This document shows positions 1-7,381 of a DNA stretch of 19,867 bases, in pieces (position 1 is the first letter of the stretch; every line of letters begins with the position of its first letter). The position numbers and the translations under genes are program-made. This DNA is from DSWT01 sp035415725 (GTDB lineage: Bacteria > Chloroflexota > Anaerolineae > B4-G1 > SLSP01). Under the pieces are notes generated by a model. That model saw only the letters and a program-made list of their open reading frames with translations, had not been told where the DNA came from and did no database searches. Location: positions 1 through 19,867 of the forward strand of contig DAOOGN010000081.1 of assembly GCA_035415725.1 (NCBI GenBank), given 5' to 3'.

Positions 1-235
1 CTTACCATTTTACACCACTTTGCGCTACTTTAGTCAGAGCGTTGATAAGCCCTATCGATCCCCAGGGAAACGGGACATAACACTGACCTCCTATATTTTA
101 AAAGGGAACGGAGGAAGGTTACAGGTTAGATTTTAGTTTGTAATGGTGCAACACTTTAAGAATAAGGCAATGGACTAAGTATACAAGATTTATCAAAAAA
201 TGCAAGGGGCCGCGAGGGGAGCCGCGGCTGAAAGC
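1..235. other. Non-coding stretch, no gene seen
   Basis: No reading frame of useful length with a ribosome site is visible on either strand. The stretch is more AT-rich than the rest of the window. It has no recognisable tRNA, terminator or protein-coding remnant. It may be the downstream flank of a gene lying left of the window. Confidence 0.5.
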
Positions 236-262
236 GAGCCGCGGGCTGAAGCCCTGCGGCTC
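236..262. repeat. Palindromic hairpin GAGCCGCGGGC/GCCCTGCGGCTC
   Basis: The left arm GAGCCGCGGGC pairs with GCCCTGCGGCTC around a TGAA-type loop, with one extra base on the right arm. The GGCTGAAGCC core resembles the GGCTTTAGCC cores in the adjacent 63-bp array and in the element at 8632-8693. A second, perfect hairpin (AGCCCCCC, A, GGGGGGCT) follows at 272-288 and forms the left edge of the array. No T-run follows, so these look like repeat-family palindromes rather than terminators. Confidence 0.6.
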
Positions 263-279
263 AACGTACGAAGCCCCCC

Positions 280-657
280 AGGGGGGCTGAGCGGCCGGCC
301 CGCCGGGCCTGGTAGGTTCAGCCGACGGCTTTAGCCGCGGCCAGGGGGGCTGAGCAGCCAGCCCGCAGGGCCTGGTGGGCTCAGCCGACGGCTTTAGCCT
401 CGGCCAGGGGGGCTGAGCGGCCGGCCCGTAGGGCCTGGTGGGTTCAGCCGACGGCTTTAGCCGCGGCCAGGGGGGCTGAGCGGCCGGCCCGCCGGGCCTG
501 GTAGGTTCAGCCGACGGCTTTAGCCGCGGCCAGGGGGGCTGAGCAGCCAGCCCGCAGGGCCTGGTGGGCTCAGCCGACGGCTTTAGCCTCGGCCAGGGGG
601 GCTGAGCGGCCGGCCCGCCGGGCCTGGTGGGTTCAGCCGACGGCTTTCGCCTCGGCT
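280..657. repeat. Six-unit 63-bp tandem repeat with 189-bp higher-order period
   Basis: The unit begins AGGGGGGCTGAGC and recurs at 280, 343, 406, 469, 532 and 595, exactly 63 bp apart each time. Units 1 and 4 are identical, units 2 and 5 are identical, and unit 3 matches unit 6 apart from a few substitutions near the middle and at the decayed right edge. The array is therefore a duplicated trimer (2 x 189 bp). Within each unit GGCTGAGC pairs with GYTCAGCC and encloses a CCRGCCC/GGGCCTGG hairpin. A second hairpin, CGGCTTTAGCCG or similar, follows. Stops fall in all plus frames of the array, so it is not a coding repeat. Confidence 0.9.
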
Positions 658-690
658 GAAGGCGTTCCTTTTTTGATTGTATGATTTGTG

Positions 691-696
691 TATAAT
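691..696 (+). promoter_or_regulatory. Possible -10 box upstream of the MgtC-like gene
   Basis: A perfect TATAAT lies in an AT-rich pocket directly after the GC-rich tandem array. The best -35-like hexamer, TTGATT at 673-678, is only 12 bp away, which is too close for a standard sigma-70 promoter. The call therefore rests on the -10 hexamer and the position upstream of a gene on the same strand. Confidence 0.4.
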
Positions 697-880
697 AGCC
701 ACACGACCCGGACGGAGGTACGGGGTGGACTGGGAAGTGCTGACGCTATGGAACTGGCTATGAATTGCCAACTGCCGAACGGTGCGGTGGCTGTGGGATG
801 TCGAGGTGCGGCTGCCTGCGGCTTTGTGTCCCACTTGATGTAGCGATTTTTGGACCTGCACTGAAACTTAAGGGGTGGTC
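697..880 (+). other. Long 5' leader or intergenic stretch, possible structured RNA
   Basis: About 180 bases separate the TATAAT box from the start of the MgtC-like gene. An inverted repeat GTGGGA (793-798) / TCCCAC (829-834) encloses a GC-rich segment that could fold further. The M-box magnesium riboswitch consensus found before some magnesium-transport genes was looked for and not seen. Whether this is a functional leader is unknown. Confidence 0.3.
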
Positions 881-2134
881 ATGGCTGATTATTTCTACCG
901 CTTTGTAGTCGCGTTGGGGATCGGCATTCTCATCGGTATCCAGCGCGAGTCAGCGTATGATGAGCCGGAGGGCAAGTTGTTCGCCGGCGTGCGCACCTTC
1001 TCGTTGATCAGCCTGGCCGGCTACGGCGCGGCGTTGACGGCGGAGCAACTGGCTTCGGCGCTGCCGTTTGTGGGCGTGCTGCTGGTGTTTGGCGTCCTGC
1101 TGGCACTTTCGTATCACCAAGACGTGCTTGCCGGCAAGCCGGGGATGACGACCGAGATGGCGGCGGTCGTCACGTTTGTCATCGGCGCCGTCTGCTATTG
1201 GAATTCGATCCTGCTGGCGGCGGCACTGGGAGTGACGGTGACGGTCATTTTGTCGCTCAAACCGCAATTTCGCACCCTGGCGCACACCATCACCCACGAC
1301 GACATCTACGCCACACTCAAGTTTGCCGTCGTCAGCATCATCGTTCTGCCGATTTTGCCGAACCGTAACTTCGGCTTGCCGCCGTTCGATGTGTTCAACC
1401 CCTACAAAATCTGGCTGATGGTGGTCTTTATCTCTGGTGTCAGTTTTCTGGGTTATGTGATGGTCAAAGTTGCCGGGGCGCAGCATGGGATTGGACTGAC
1501 GGGACTGCTCGGTGGACTGGCTTCGAGCACCGCCGTCACGATGAATTTTTCGCAGCGCAGCCGGGGCAACCCGGAGTTGGCGCGTCCCTTTGCGCTGGCT
1601 ATCGTCGCCGCATGGACGGTGATGTTTGTCCGGTTGCCGCTGGTGATTTTCGCGCTTAACCGGTCGCTGGCGCTCCGGTTGGTATGGCCCATGAGCATAA
1701 CCTTATTGGCCGGACTGGTCTATTGTGCATATTTGTTCTTTATTCAACCCTCGGCCGGAAAAGAGGACATGACTTTCACCAATCCTTTCGAATTGAAACC
1801 GGCACTCAGATTTGGAATCGTTTACACGGTGATTCTGCTCGTTTCCACGGCGGCGCGGGTCTACTTTGGCGATACCGGCATTTATGTTTCGAGTTTTGTC
1901 GCCGGGTTGGTGGGGGTGGATGCCATCGCGCTTTCGCTGGCCGATTTGGCGGCTTCCGCGGGCCTCGATTTGACTGTTGCCGCGCACGCTGTGATGATTG
2001 CAGCGCTTTCCAATACGCTCTTCAAAGGCGTTTTTGCGCTGGCAAGTGGATCTCTCATGCTCCGTCGTACCCTGTGGCCGGGGATGGCTTTGATGGTGGC
2101 GGCGGGCCTCATGGCTGTTTTGATGATGGGATGA
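881..2134 (+). CDS. MgtC/SapB and DUF4010 family membrane protein
   Basis: This is an integral membrane protein of 417 residues with roughly ten hydrophobic segments. The N-terminal quarter carries the MgtC/SapB signature (GIGILIGIQRE, then a charged stretch and AGVRTFSLISLAGY). The second half, with the GLLGGLASSTAVTMNFSQR motif, matches DUF4010. Such two-domain proteins are common in bacteria but their role is not settled. MgtC itself affects magnesium and phosphate homeostasis and ATP synthase, which cannot be transferred safely. The start chosen is ATG 881, because AAGGGG at 870-875 lies at good distance. A GTG at 875, overlapping that site, would add two residues. The next gene follows closely on the same strand, so the two are probably co-transcribed. 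Confidence 0.9.
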   Translation: MADYFYRFVVALGIGILIGIQRESAYDEPEGKLFAGVRTFSLISLAGYGAALTAEQLASALPFVGVLLVFGVLLALSYHQDVLAGKPGMTTEMAAVVTFVIGAVCYWNSILLAAALGVTVTVILSLKPQFRTLAHTITHDDIYATLKFAVVSIIVLPILPNRNFGLPPFDVFNPYKIWLMVVFISGVSFLGYVMVKVAGAQHGIGLTGLLGGLASSTAVTMNFSQRSRGNPELARPFALAIVAAWTVMFVRLPLVIFALNRSLALRLVWPMSITLLAGLVYCAYLFFIQPSAGKEDMTFTNPFELKPALRFGIVYTVILLVSTAARVYFGDTGIYVSSFVAGLVGVDAIALSLADLAASAGLDLTVAAHAVMIAALSNTLFKGVFALASGSLMLRRTLWPGMALMVAAGLMAVLMMG

Positions 2135-2165
2135 GTGGATGACTTTAGGGGATGAGGAATACAGT

Positions 2166-3695
2166 TTGAAGAAATCAACGTTAAGAATCATCTTGCTCGG
2201 TAGTCTCTTTCTGCTGTGGGTTGCTGCTTTGTCGGCCTGCCGCCACGAAGTGAGTTTGGGGGAGGATGCCAGGCTCCTGCGTTCCACATCCACGCCGCAA
2301 CCGGCGCTGTTGACCGCTACTGCCAGGGCCGTCGGGACAGCGACGCCGACCGTTAGGGTGAACACCTCCACTCCCACGCCTACTCGCGTGGCACCGGATT
2401 CCACGGTGGTCTATTACACGGTACGTTCGGGGGACACGCTATCGGCTATCGCGGCTGCTTTTGGAACGACGGTGGAAGCGTTGATGCACATCAACGCTGT
2501 GGTAGACGCCGATCGACTATCCGCCGGACAAGTCTTGCAAATTTCCCTGGAAGCACAGTACACCGGACCGGGGACGCTGTTGATTCCCGATAGCGAACTG
2601 GTGTACGGCCCGGCTTACAAGGATTTCGACATCGCCCAGGCGACGGCAGCCTTTGCGGGGCGGTTCAAGGACTACAGCGAGGACGTCGAGGGCGTGACGA
2701 TGACGGCGCCTGAGATTGTTCAGTTGGTGGCCGAACGCTATAGCGTTGGCCCGCGGGTCCTACTGACGCTCTTGGAACTACGTAGCGGTTGGCTGACCGG
2801 CGTCGACCAGTCTGCAGAGCAACTGACTTATCCGCTTGGTTATGAGGATATTTCCTACCAGGATGGTCTTTTCTCTCAACTGAGCCTGGCTGCCGATGCT
2901 CTCAACACTGGATTCTACGGCTGGTGGATGGATACCCTTTGGCTGGTCCGCACGCGCGATGGCACCTATATCCAGTTTTCTACCCACTTGAACGCCGGGA
3001 CGGCCGGCGTACAGCGCGCGCTTGCCCCCAGCGCCGTGGATTATGAGGGCTGGCTTGCCGATTTAAGCCGTTTTACGTCGGTCTACCGCCAGCTCTTTGG
3101 TGATCCCTTCGCGTTGGCGGTTGAGCCATTGCTGCCGGACCCAATGGAGACTCCAGAACTGGCCTTGCCGTGGTCCGCGGGGCAGGTTTGGTATTACACA
3201 GGAGGGCCGCATCCGGGCTATGGGACGCAAGGCGCATTTTCGGCGCTGGACTTTACCACCGGCGAGCGCAACATCGGCTGCGCTGTCAGCAGCCAATGGG
3301 CGACGGCGGCGGCGGATGGGCTGGTTATTCATAGTCGAGAAGGGCTGGTATTGCAAGACCTCGACGGCGACGGTTTTGCCGGCACGGGATGGGTCTTGCT
3401 CTATCTGCATCTGGCTTCCGACGGACGGGTGCAAACCGGCGCCATGCTGAAAACAGGCGACCAGATCGGGCATCCTTCCTGTGAAGGCGGCGTGTCTAAC
3501 GCCGCCCATCTGCACCTAGCCCGGCGCTATAACGGCGTCTGGATGGCTGCTGATGACCCGCGCTGGCCGATGGTCCTATCGGGATGGATGCCGGCTTCTA
3601 CGGGTGAGGCCTACGATGGAACGTTATCCGCCGGCGGGCAAACTCGCACGGCCTGTGAGTGCTGGGAGGCGACCATCAACGGGATTTTGCGTTAG
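2166..3695 (+). CDS. LysM and M23-like peptidase-domain lipoprotein
   Basis: Predicted secreted, lipid-anchored cell-wall protein. A hydrophobic helix ends in the lipobox LSAC and is followed by a Thr/Pro/Ser-rich linker. A LysM domain (YYTVRSGDTLSAIAAAFG) binds peptidoglycan. An uncharacterised helical region follows, then a C-terminal M23-type fold with GGPHPGYG, ALDF, LLYLHL and HLHLA. Counted from an upstream ATG at 2139, likely zinc or catalytic residues are His358, Asp371, His457 and His459, so the site looks intact. TTG 2166 is preferred as start: GAGG at 2154-2157 is 8 bases away and the product begins MKKSTLR, a normal signal-peptide n-region. The ATG at 2139 would add nine residues including an acidic stretch. 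It lies just downstream of the MgtC-like gene. Murein endopeptidase activity is inferred from the family only. Confidence 0.88.
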   Translation: MKKSTLRIILLGSLFLLWVAALSACRHEVSLGEDARLLRSTSTPQPALLTATARAVGTATPTVRVNTSTPTPTRVAPDSTVVYYTVRSGDTLSAIAAAFGTTVEALMHINAVVDADRLSAGQVLQISLEAQYTGPGTLLIPDSELVYGPAYKDFDIAQATAAFAGRFKDYSEDVEGVTMTAPEIVQLVAERYSVGPRVLLTLLELRSGWLTGVDQSAEQLTYPLGYEDISYQDGLFSQLSLAADALNTGFYGWWMDTLWLVRTRDGTYIQFSTHLNAGTAGVQRALAPSAVDYEGWLADLSRFTSVYRQLFGDPFALAVEPLLPDPMETPELALPWSAGQVWYYTGGPHPGYGTQGAFSALDFTTGERNIGCAVSSQWATAAADGLVIHSREGLVLQDLDGDGFAGTGWVLLYLHLASDGRVQTGAMLKTGDQIGHPSCEGGVSNAAHLHLARRYNGVWMAADDPRWPMVLSGWMPASTGEAYDGTLSAGGQTRTACECWEATINGILR

Positions 3696-3758
3696 CCCGG
3701 ACATAGCTCAGGTTTTGTCTTGCGGTGAATCCAGTCTGTTCGGCCCTGATTTAGTAGC

Positions 3759-4787
3759 CTACTCGATGCGTAAGACTTTTGCCCCGCGAATCTGGCGCCG
3801 CTTGAGTTCGACCAGGGCCGTGTTTGCTTCCTCCAGGGCGAATTCCTGAATCTCCGGTCGAATGTGCATGGCCGCCGCCAGGGCCAAAAACTCAGACACG
3901 TCTCTGCGGCTGACGTTGGCGACGCTTTTGATCTCCTTTTCCATCCACAGGTGAACGGGATAATCCAGTTGCAGGAGCGCTTCCTTGTCTGTGGCCTCTT
4001 TGCGAATCGCATTGATGACCAATCTCCCGCCGGGCGTCAGGTGCTTCAAGGCTTCCACCATCGGCCTCCAGGCGGGCGTTGTGTCGATGGCGCAATCCAG
4101 CTTTTCCGGCGGCGCTTCTGTGGTATCCCCGGTCCACACGGCGCCGAGTTCTCTGGCAAAGGCGCGTTCTTCCGCATTTCTGGCGAAGACAAAGATTTGG
4201 ACGTGCGGATAGCGGTGGCGCACCATCTTCAGGACGAGATGCGCGGAAGCTCCGAATCCCACCAGGCCGAGATGCTGTCCATCTTGAATGTTCGTCAAGC
4301 GCAGCGAGCGGTAGCCAATGGCCCCGGCGCACAGCAGCGGCGCGGCCTCGGCAGCGCTGAAGAAGGGGGGAATGCGATAGGCAAATCCTTCCGGCACGGT
4401 TATGTATTGCGCATACCCGCCGTTGACGTCTCGCCCGGTGGCTTTGAAGTCCGCGCACAGGTTCTCATGGTCGGACAAGCAGAATGTGCATGTCCCACAT
4501 GCCGAGTAAATCCAGGCGACGCCAACCTGCGCGCCGATCTCGAAAGCAGTGGCGCCCGGGCCGCACGCTACCACGCGCCCCACCACCTGATGTCCGAGCA
4601 CGACGGGTAAGTGTGGCGGCGGCGTGCGCCCTTCGATTTCATCCAACTCGGTGTGGCATACTCCACAGGCCGCCACCTGCACCAGAATCTCTCCTGCCGC
4701 CGGGGTGGGATCCGGTAACTCCATTAACGTCAGCGGAGTCTGGTTTTCGCTGAGATCGCAGAGCTTGGATAAGACCATGGCTTTCAT
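3759..4787 (-). CDS. Zinc-dependent alcohol dehydrogenase family protein
   Basis: Medium-chain dehydrogenase/reductase of 342 residues, full length for the family, expected to oxidise an alcohol or reduce an aldehyde with NAD(P). The GroES-like N-domain has likely catalytic zinc ligands Cys44, His66 and Cys154. The structural zinc loop has Cys98, Cys101, Cys104 and Cys112 in the usual spacing. The usual Glu after the catalytic His (GHE) is Gln67 here (GHQVVG), which also occurs in this subfamily. The nucleotide-binding region reads GLVGFGASAH, where the last Gly of GxGxxG is replaced. Substrate cannot be predicted. It converges on the LysM/M23 gene and lies 88 bases after the GT-C gene on the same strand, so operon membership is uncertain. 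The ribosome site is weak (GAGGATG, about 11 bases away). Confidence 0.9.
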   Translation of the reverse strand: MKAMVLSKLCDLSENQTPLTLMELPDPTPAAGEILVQVAACGVCHTELDEIEGRTPPPHLPVVLGHQVVGRVVACGPGATAFEIGAQVGVAWIYSACGTCTFCLSDHENLCADFKATGRDVNGGYAQYITVPEGFAYRIPPFFSAAEAAPLLCAGAIGYRSLRLTNIQDGQHLGLVGFGASAHLVLKMVRHRYPHVQIFVFARNAEERAFARELGAVWTGDTTEAPPEKLDCAIDTTPAWRPMVEALKHLTPGGRLVINAIRKEATDKEALLQLDYPVHLWMEKEIKSVANVSRRDVSEFLALAAAMHIRPEIQEFALEEANTALVELKRRQIRGAKVLRIE

Positions 4788-4875
4788 ACGTTAAACACCA
4801 TCCTCATTTGGGTTTTTCAAGATTTTGCATGGTCGAAATAAAAAACCAGTCACGGATTTAACAGGTGCACTGCCG

Positions 4876-7368
4876 TCACTGAACCGGTGCAGCACAAACG
4901 GCAGCGCCTGAGTCCACCCTCACCCGCGTCAAGACGACGGTTTTGACGGGCATTTGCCCTTTCTCCCACACGATGGGCAGATGCTCGAGTTCGCCTGTCG
5001 CGTTGATGCGGTACAGGGCGAGTTGCAGGTTGTAGACGCCCGGCGCGGCGTCGGCGGCGATGGGGAGCGCGCGCGGCTCGTCGATGCGCTGCCCTACTTG
5101 CCACGCTGACGTCGGCGCTGCGCCGTCCAGGGGCCAGGCATCGGATTGGGCGGCTTTGTGCCATTGGTCGTCGATGAGTTGTACGGAGACGGTGTAGTCG
5201 CCGTCGATAGGGGCTGTGCAGTGCCAATGCAACGTCGCCTGTAGTGTTTCCCCGCATGCCACAATCACGTCGCTCAAGTCGTAGCTGGTGAGTACAATGC
5301 CCTTGCCAAACTGTACGTTCAGCGGCTGTCCGGTCTCATCGAGCCGGACGTCGCCGCAGGTCACGGCGTCGCCCGCGGGAGTGACGGCGCAGGGCGTTGC
5401 GGCTTGCACCGGTACCCGGACGCCGGTGGCGGTCTCGTACATCCCCACGGCAAACGTGAGGTTATCCGGCGCGTAGGCCAGGGCGGAGATGGGGATGTCG
5501 TAGCGTTCAATCCAGGTGTACCCCGGCTCTAGCCATGTCGTTGAGATCAACCCGCGGCCGGGGAACGTATCACGTTGCGCGATGATGCGTTCGCCGGCGC
5601 CGAGAACGTGGATGAAGAGGCTATGGTCGGTAGCCGTGGGCGCGAGCGCCGTCCATTGCAGGGTCAGATCGACAGTATCGCCGGGAGTAGTATGGCGCCG
5701 GTCGATTTTGAACCCGGTCAAACGCAGGACGTTGCCGAAGTCCACGCGCCAGGGTGGGGTGGTCAGCGCGGCGTGGGTTTCGCGGGGGGGAGTATACGCC
5801 GGTGCAATCCACAGCGGCAAGGCGACTCCACACAAAATGAACAAGAAAGCTGCGAGCATCTGGGGGAGAAAATGCGCACAGCGTAATGCGTAAGGCTTGA
5901 TGCTTGATGCGTGATTTGCGACTTCTGACTTTGGACTCATGGGTAGAGCTAACGCCAGCGACCACATCGGCATGGCGGAGAAAATGAGACGGCCTTGTGA
6001 CGACCAGGTGATCGTCGCCCAGCGGATCCACGAGACAAAGACGGCCACAGGCCACATCCAGGCCAATGCCCGCGCCGCGGTCTGGGCATCCCAGGCAAAA
6101 GGCCACAGAGGGGAGAGATTGAAGATTTGTTGATGGGAGATGGGGGAATTGGCTTTCGATTTTGGACTTTGGACTTTGGACTGCGAGCTGACCGCCCATA
6201 CTCCAAAGCGTACAACCAGATTGAGTCCTGCGAGAATCGCAAAGGCGTTGAGGACGGTATAAATCCACGTCGGCATGGGGACGTTGAGGCCGCCGAAGTT
6301 GCCCCAATAGCCGGCGGCGAAAGCAAACCGTTCCGCCCACAGTTGCGCGAAATCCGCGGCGATATCGCGTGTGCCCAGGACGGCGTAGAAGGCGTTCAGT
6401 CCGAGCCAGTCGCCGTAGAGCCGAAAATTCCGGTAGAACCACCACCCGGAGATGGCGAAGGCAGGGATGAGGACGAGGGCGAGATTGGCGATAGGCGATT
6501 GGAGATCAGAGATTGAAAATTTACCGGCGTGTTGATTTCCTATCTCCCATTTTCCATGACCGAATTTCCAATTCTGCCACGCTTGCCACGCTATCGTTGC
6601 CACAGCGAACGGCAGCAGGGCAATCGCGCTTGACTTCGTCAAAAGTCCCAGGCCGATGACGACGCCCAATGCCAGATAGCTTTTGACGTTCGACTGTGGA
6701 CTTGCGACTGTGGACTCTTGACTTTTGACTAACCGCACCATCATCAGCAACGCCAGCGAACACAGCGGCACAACCAGATTGTCGTTGTTCACCGCAGCGC
6801 TGATGAAGAGGTACATCGGCGTGAAGGCATGGATTGCAGCGGTGGTCAACGCAAGCCGGGGGTGTTCGGGGAAGAGTTCGCGGACAAGCGCCCATGTGAG
6901 GTAGACGGCCCATGTCCCCAAAAACACGGAGAAGAGGCGCACGATGTGCACTGCCAACACCGTTCCACGCCAGGGGAAGCGTTCCACGGTGGGATTGTGA
7001 ACGACCAGGTTGACATTGTTGCCATCGGGGGTGGCGACACCGGCGGCGACATGGGGGTTGAGATGACGGACCTGTTCGAGGTCTCCAGTGTCAATCCAGG
7101 CGGTGAGTATGGCGGCTATCGCGTAATAGAGCGGCGGCTGGCTGGCTTCCTGTCGCCACGGCCCACTGGATACCCCCGCTTCAAGCGGCTGTACCGGCAA
7201 CGTCCAGTGTTCCGCGATGTGCTGCACCAGCGGATAGTGCCATACCTCGTCGGAGGCTTCGAAGATGGGGACGATGGCGCTGTAAATCACTCCGAGCAGA
7301 GTGAAGCTGAGGAGGATAACGTACAGGGCACGCTTTTTTTCGTCTACTCGTGGGAGGTGCGTCTCCAT
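4876..7368 (-). CDS. Large GT-C fold (DUF2142/GT39-like) membrane glycosyltransferase
   Basis: A polytopic membrane protein of 830 residues. The N-terminal two thirds have about ten to twelve hydrophobic segments and an early acidic loop (FEASDEVWHYP) followed by QPPLYYAI, a pattern of lipid-phosphosugar-dependent GT-C enzymes and DUF2142 proteins. Asn/Asp-rich loops (AAVNNDN) and a KSSAIALLPF segment follow. The C-terminal third has two tandem soluble beta-sandwich-like domains (PGDTVDLTLQW...FIHVLGAGER and CGETLQATLHWH...SVQLIDDQW). ATG 7368 is preferred because AGGAAG lies just upstream. A GTG at 7395 would add nine residues and overlap the upstream gene. It lies 13 bases after the GT4 gene, so they are likely co-transcribed. 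Four inter-helix loops contain low-complexity word repeats, listed separately. Donor and acceptor are unknown. Confidence 0.85.
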   Translation of the reverse strand: METHLPRVDEKKRALYVILLSFTLLGVIYSAIVPIFEASDEVWHYPLVQHIAEHWTLPVQPLEAGVSSGPWRQEASQPPLYYAIAAILTAWIDTGDLEQVRHLNPHVAAGVATPDGNNVNLVVHNPTVERFPWRGTVLAVHIVRLFSVFLGTWAVYLTWALVRELFPEHPRLALTTAAIHAFTPMYLFISAAVNNDNLVVPLCSLALLMMVRLVKSQESTVASPQSNVKSYLALGVVIGLGLLTKSSAIALLPFAVATIAWQAWQNWKFGHGKWEIGNQHAGKFSISDLQSPIANLALVLIPAFAISGWWFYRNFRLYGDWLGLNAFYAVLGTRDIAADFAQLWAERFAFAAGYWGNFGGLNVPMPTWIYTVLNAFAILAGLNLVVRFGVWAVSSQSKVQSPKSKANSPISHQQIFNLSPLWPFAWDAQTAARALAWMWPVAVFVSWIRWATITWSSQGRLIFSAMPMWSLALALPMSPKSEVANHASSIKPYALRCAHFLPQMLAAFLFILCGVALPLWIAPAYTPPRETHAALTTPPWRVDFGNVLRLTGFKIDRRHTTPGDTVDLTLQWTALAPTATDHSLFIHVLGAGERIIAQRDTFPGRGLISTTWLEPGYTWIERYDIPISALAYAPDNLTFAVGMYETATGVRVPVQAATPCAVTPAGDAVTCGDVRLDETGQPLNVQFGKGIVLTSYDLSDVIVACGETLQATLHWHCTAPIDGDYTVSVQLIDDQWHKAAQSDAWPLDGAAPTSAWQVGQRIDEPRALPIAADAAPGVYNLQLALYRINATGELEHLPIVWEKGQMPVKTVVLTRVRVDSGAAVCAAPVQ
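5898..5940. repeat. In-frame word repeat in the GT-C gene (site 4)
   Basis: On the coding strand this reads as overlapping short words of the AGTCCAAAGTC / GCATCAAGCATC / TTACGCATTACGC type. It encodes a non-hydrophobic loop (MSPKSEVANHASSIKP) between membrane segments. The composition is unlike the GC-rich flanks. Confidence 0.6.
6127..6186. repeat. In-frame word repeat in the GT-C gene (site 3)
   Basis: On the plus strand TTGGACT is repeated in TTTTGGACTTTGGACTTTGG, flanked by GATGGGAGATGGGG. The coding strand reads as repeats of AGTCCAA and encodes SSQSKVQSPKSKANSPISHQ, a hydrophilic loop between hydrophobic segments. Confidence 0.7.
6485..6580. repeat. In-frame word repeat in the GT-C gene (site 2)
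   Basis: The plus strand carries GGCGATAGGCGATTGGAGAT followed by the AT-rich words CAGAGATTGAAAATTTACC and TCTCCCATTTTCC. The coding strand encodes a Trp/Gly/Ser-rich hydrophilic loop of about 30 residues (from NWKFGHGKWEIG to SDLQSPIANL) between two hydrophobic helices. Confidence 0.6.
6688..6730. repeat. In-frame word repeat in the GT-C gene (site 1)
   Basis: The plus strand reads CGACTGTGGACTTG, CGACTGTGGACTCTTG, then ACTTTTGACT. This is a direct repeat of CGACTGTGGACT with degenerate GACT words. It encodes the loop KSQESTVASPQSNVKS next to a hydrophobic helix. The AGTC/GACT word is shared with sites 3 and 4. Confidence 0.7.
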
Positions 7369-7381
7369 GCGCTTCCTATGA

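Noticed and set aside
280..657. CRISPR array
   Set aside because: The period is a constant 63 bp with no unique spacers; the whole unit repeats, including the parts between palindromes. No cas gene is present.
583..861. Minus-strand 92-codon reading frame
   Set aside because: It runs into the tandem array, is low in hydrophobic order, has no visible ribosome site and resembles no family. It is most likely a chance frame.
697..880. M-box magnesium riboswitch or SRP/6S RNA
   Set aside because: The conserved cores of these RNAs were looked for by eye and not found.
1684..2142. Plus-strand frame of 152 codons overlapping the MgtC-like gene
   Set aside because: It lies wholly within the clearly conserved DUF4010 region in another frame, and its Cys/Gly/Arg-rich translation is typical of a shadow frame.
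3864..4610. Plus-strand frame of 248 codons opposite the alcohol dehydrogenase
   Set aside because: It is antisense to a well-conserved enzyme with full zinc-ligand sets, and its translation matches no family.
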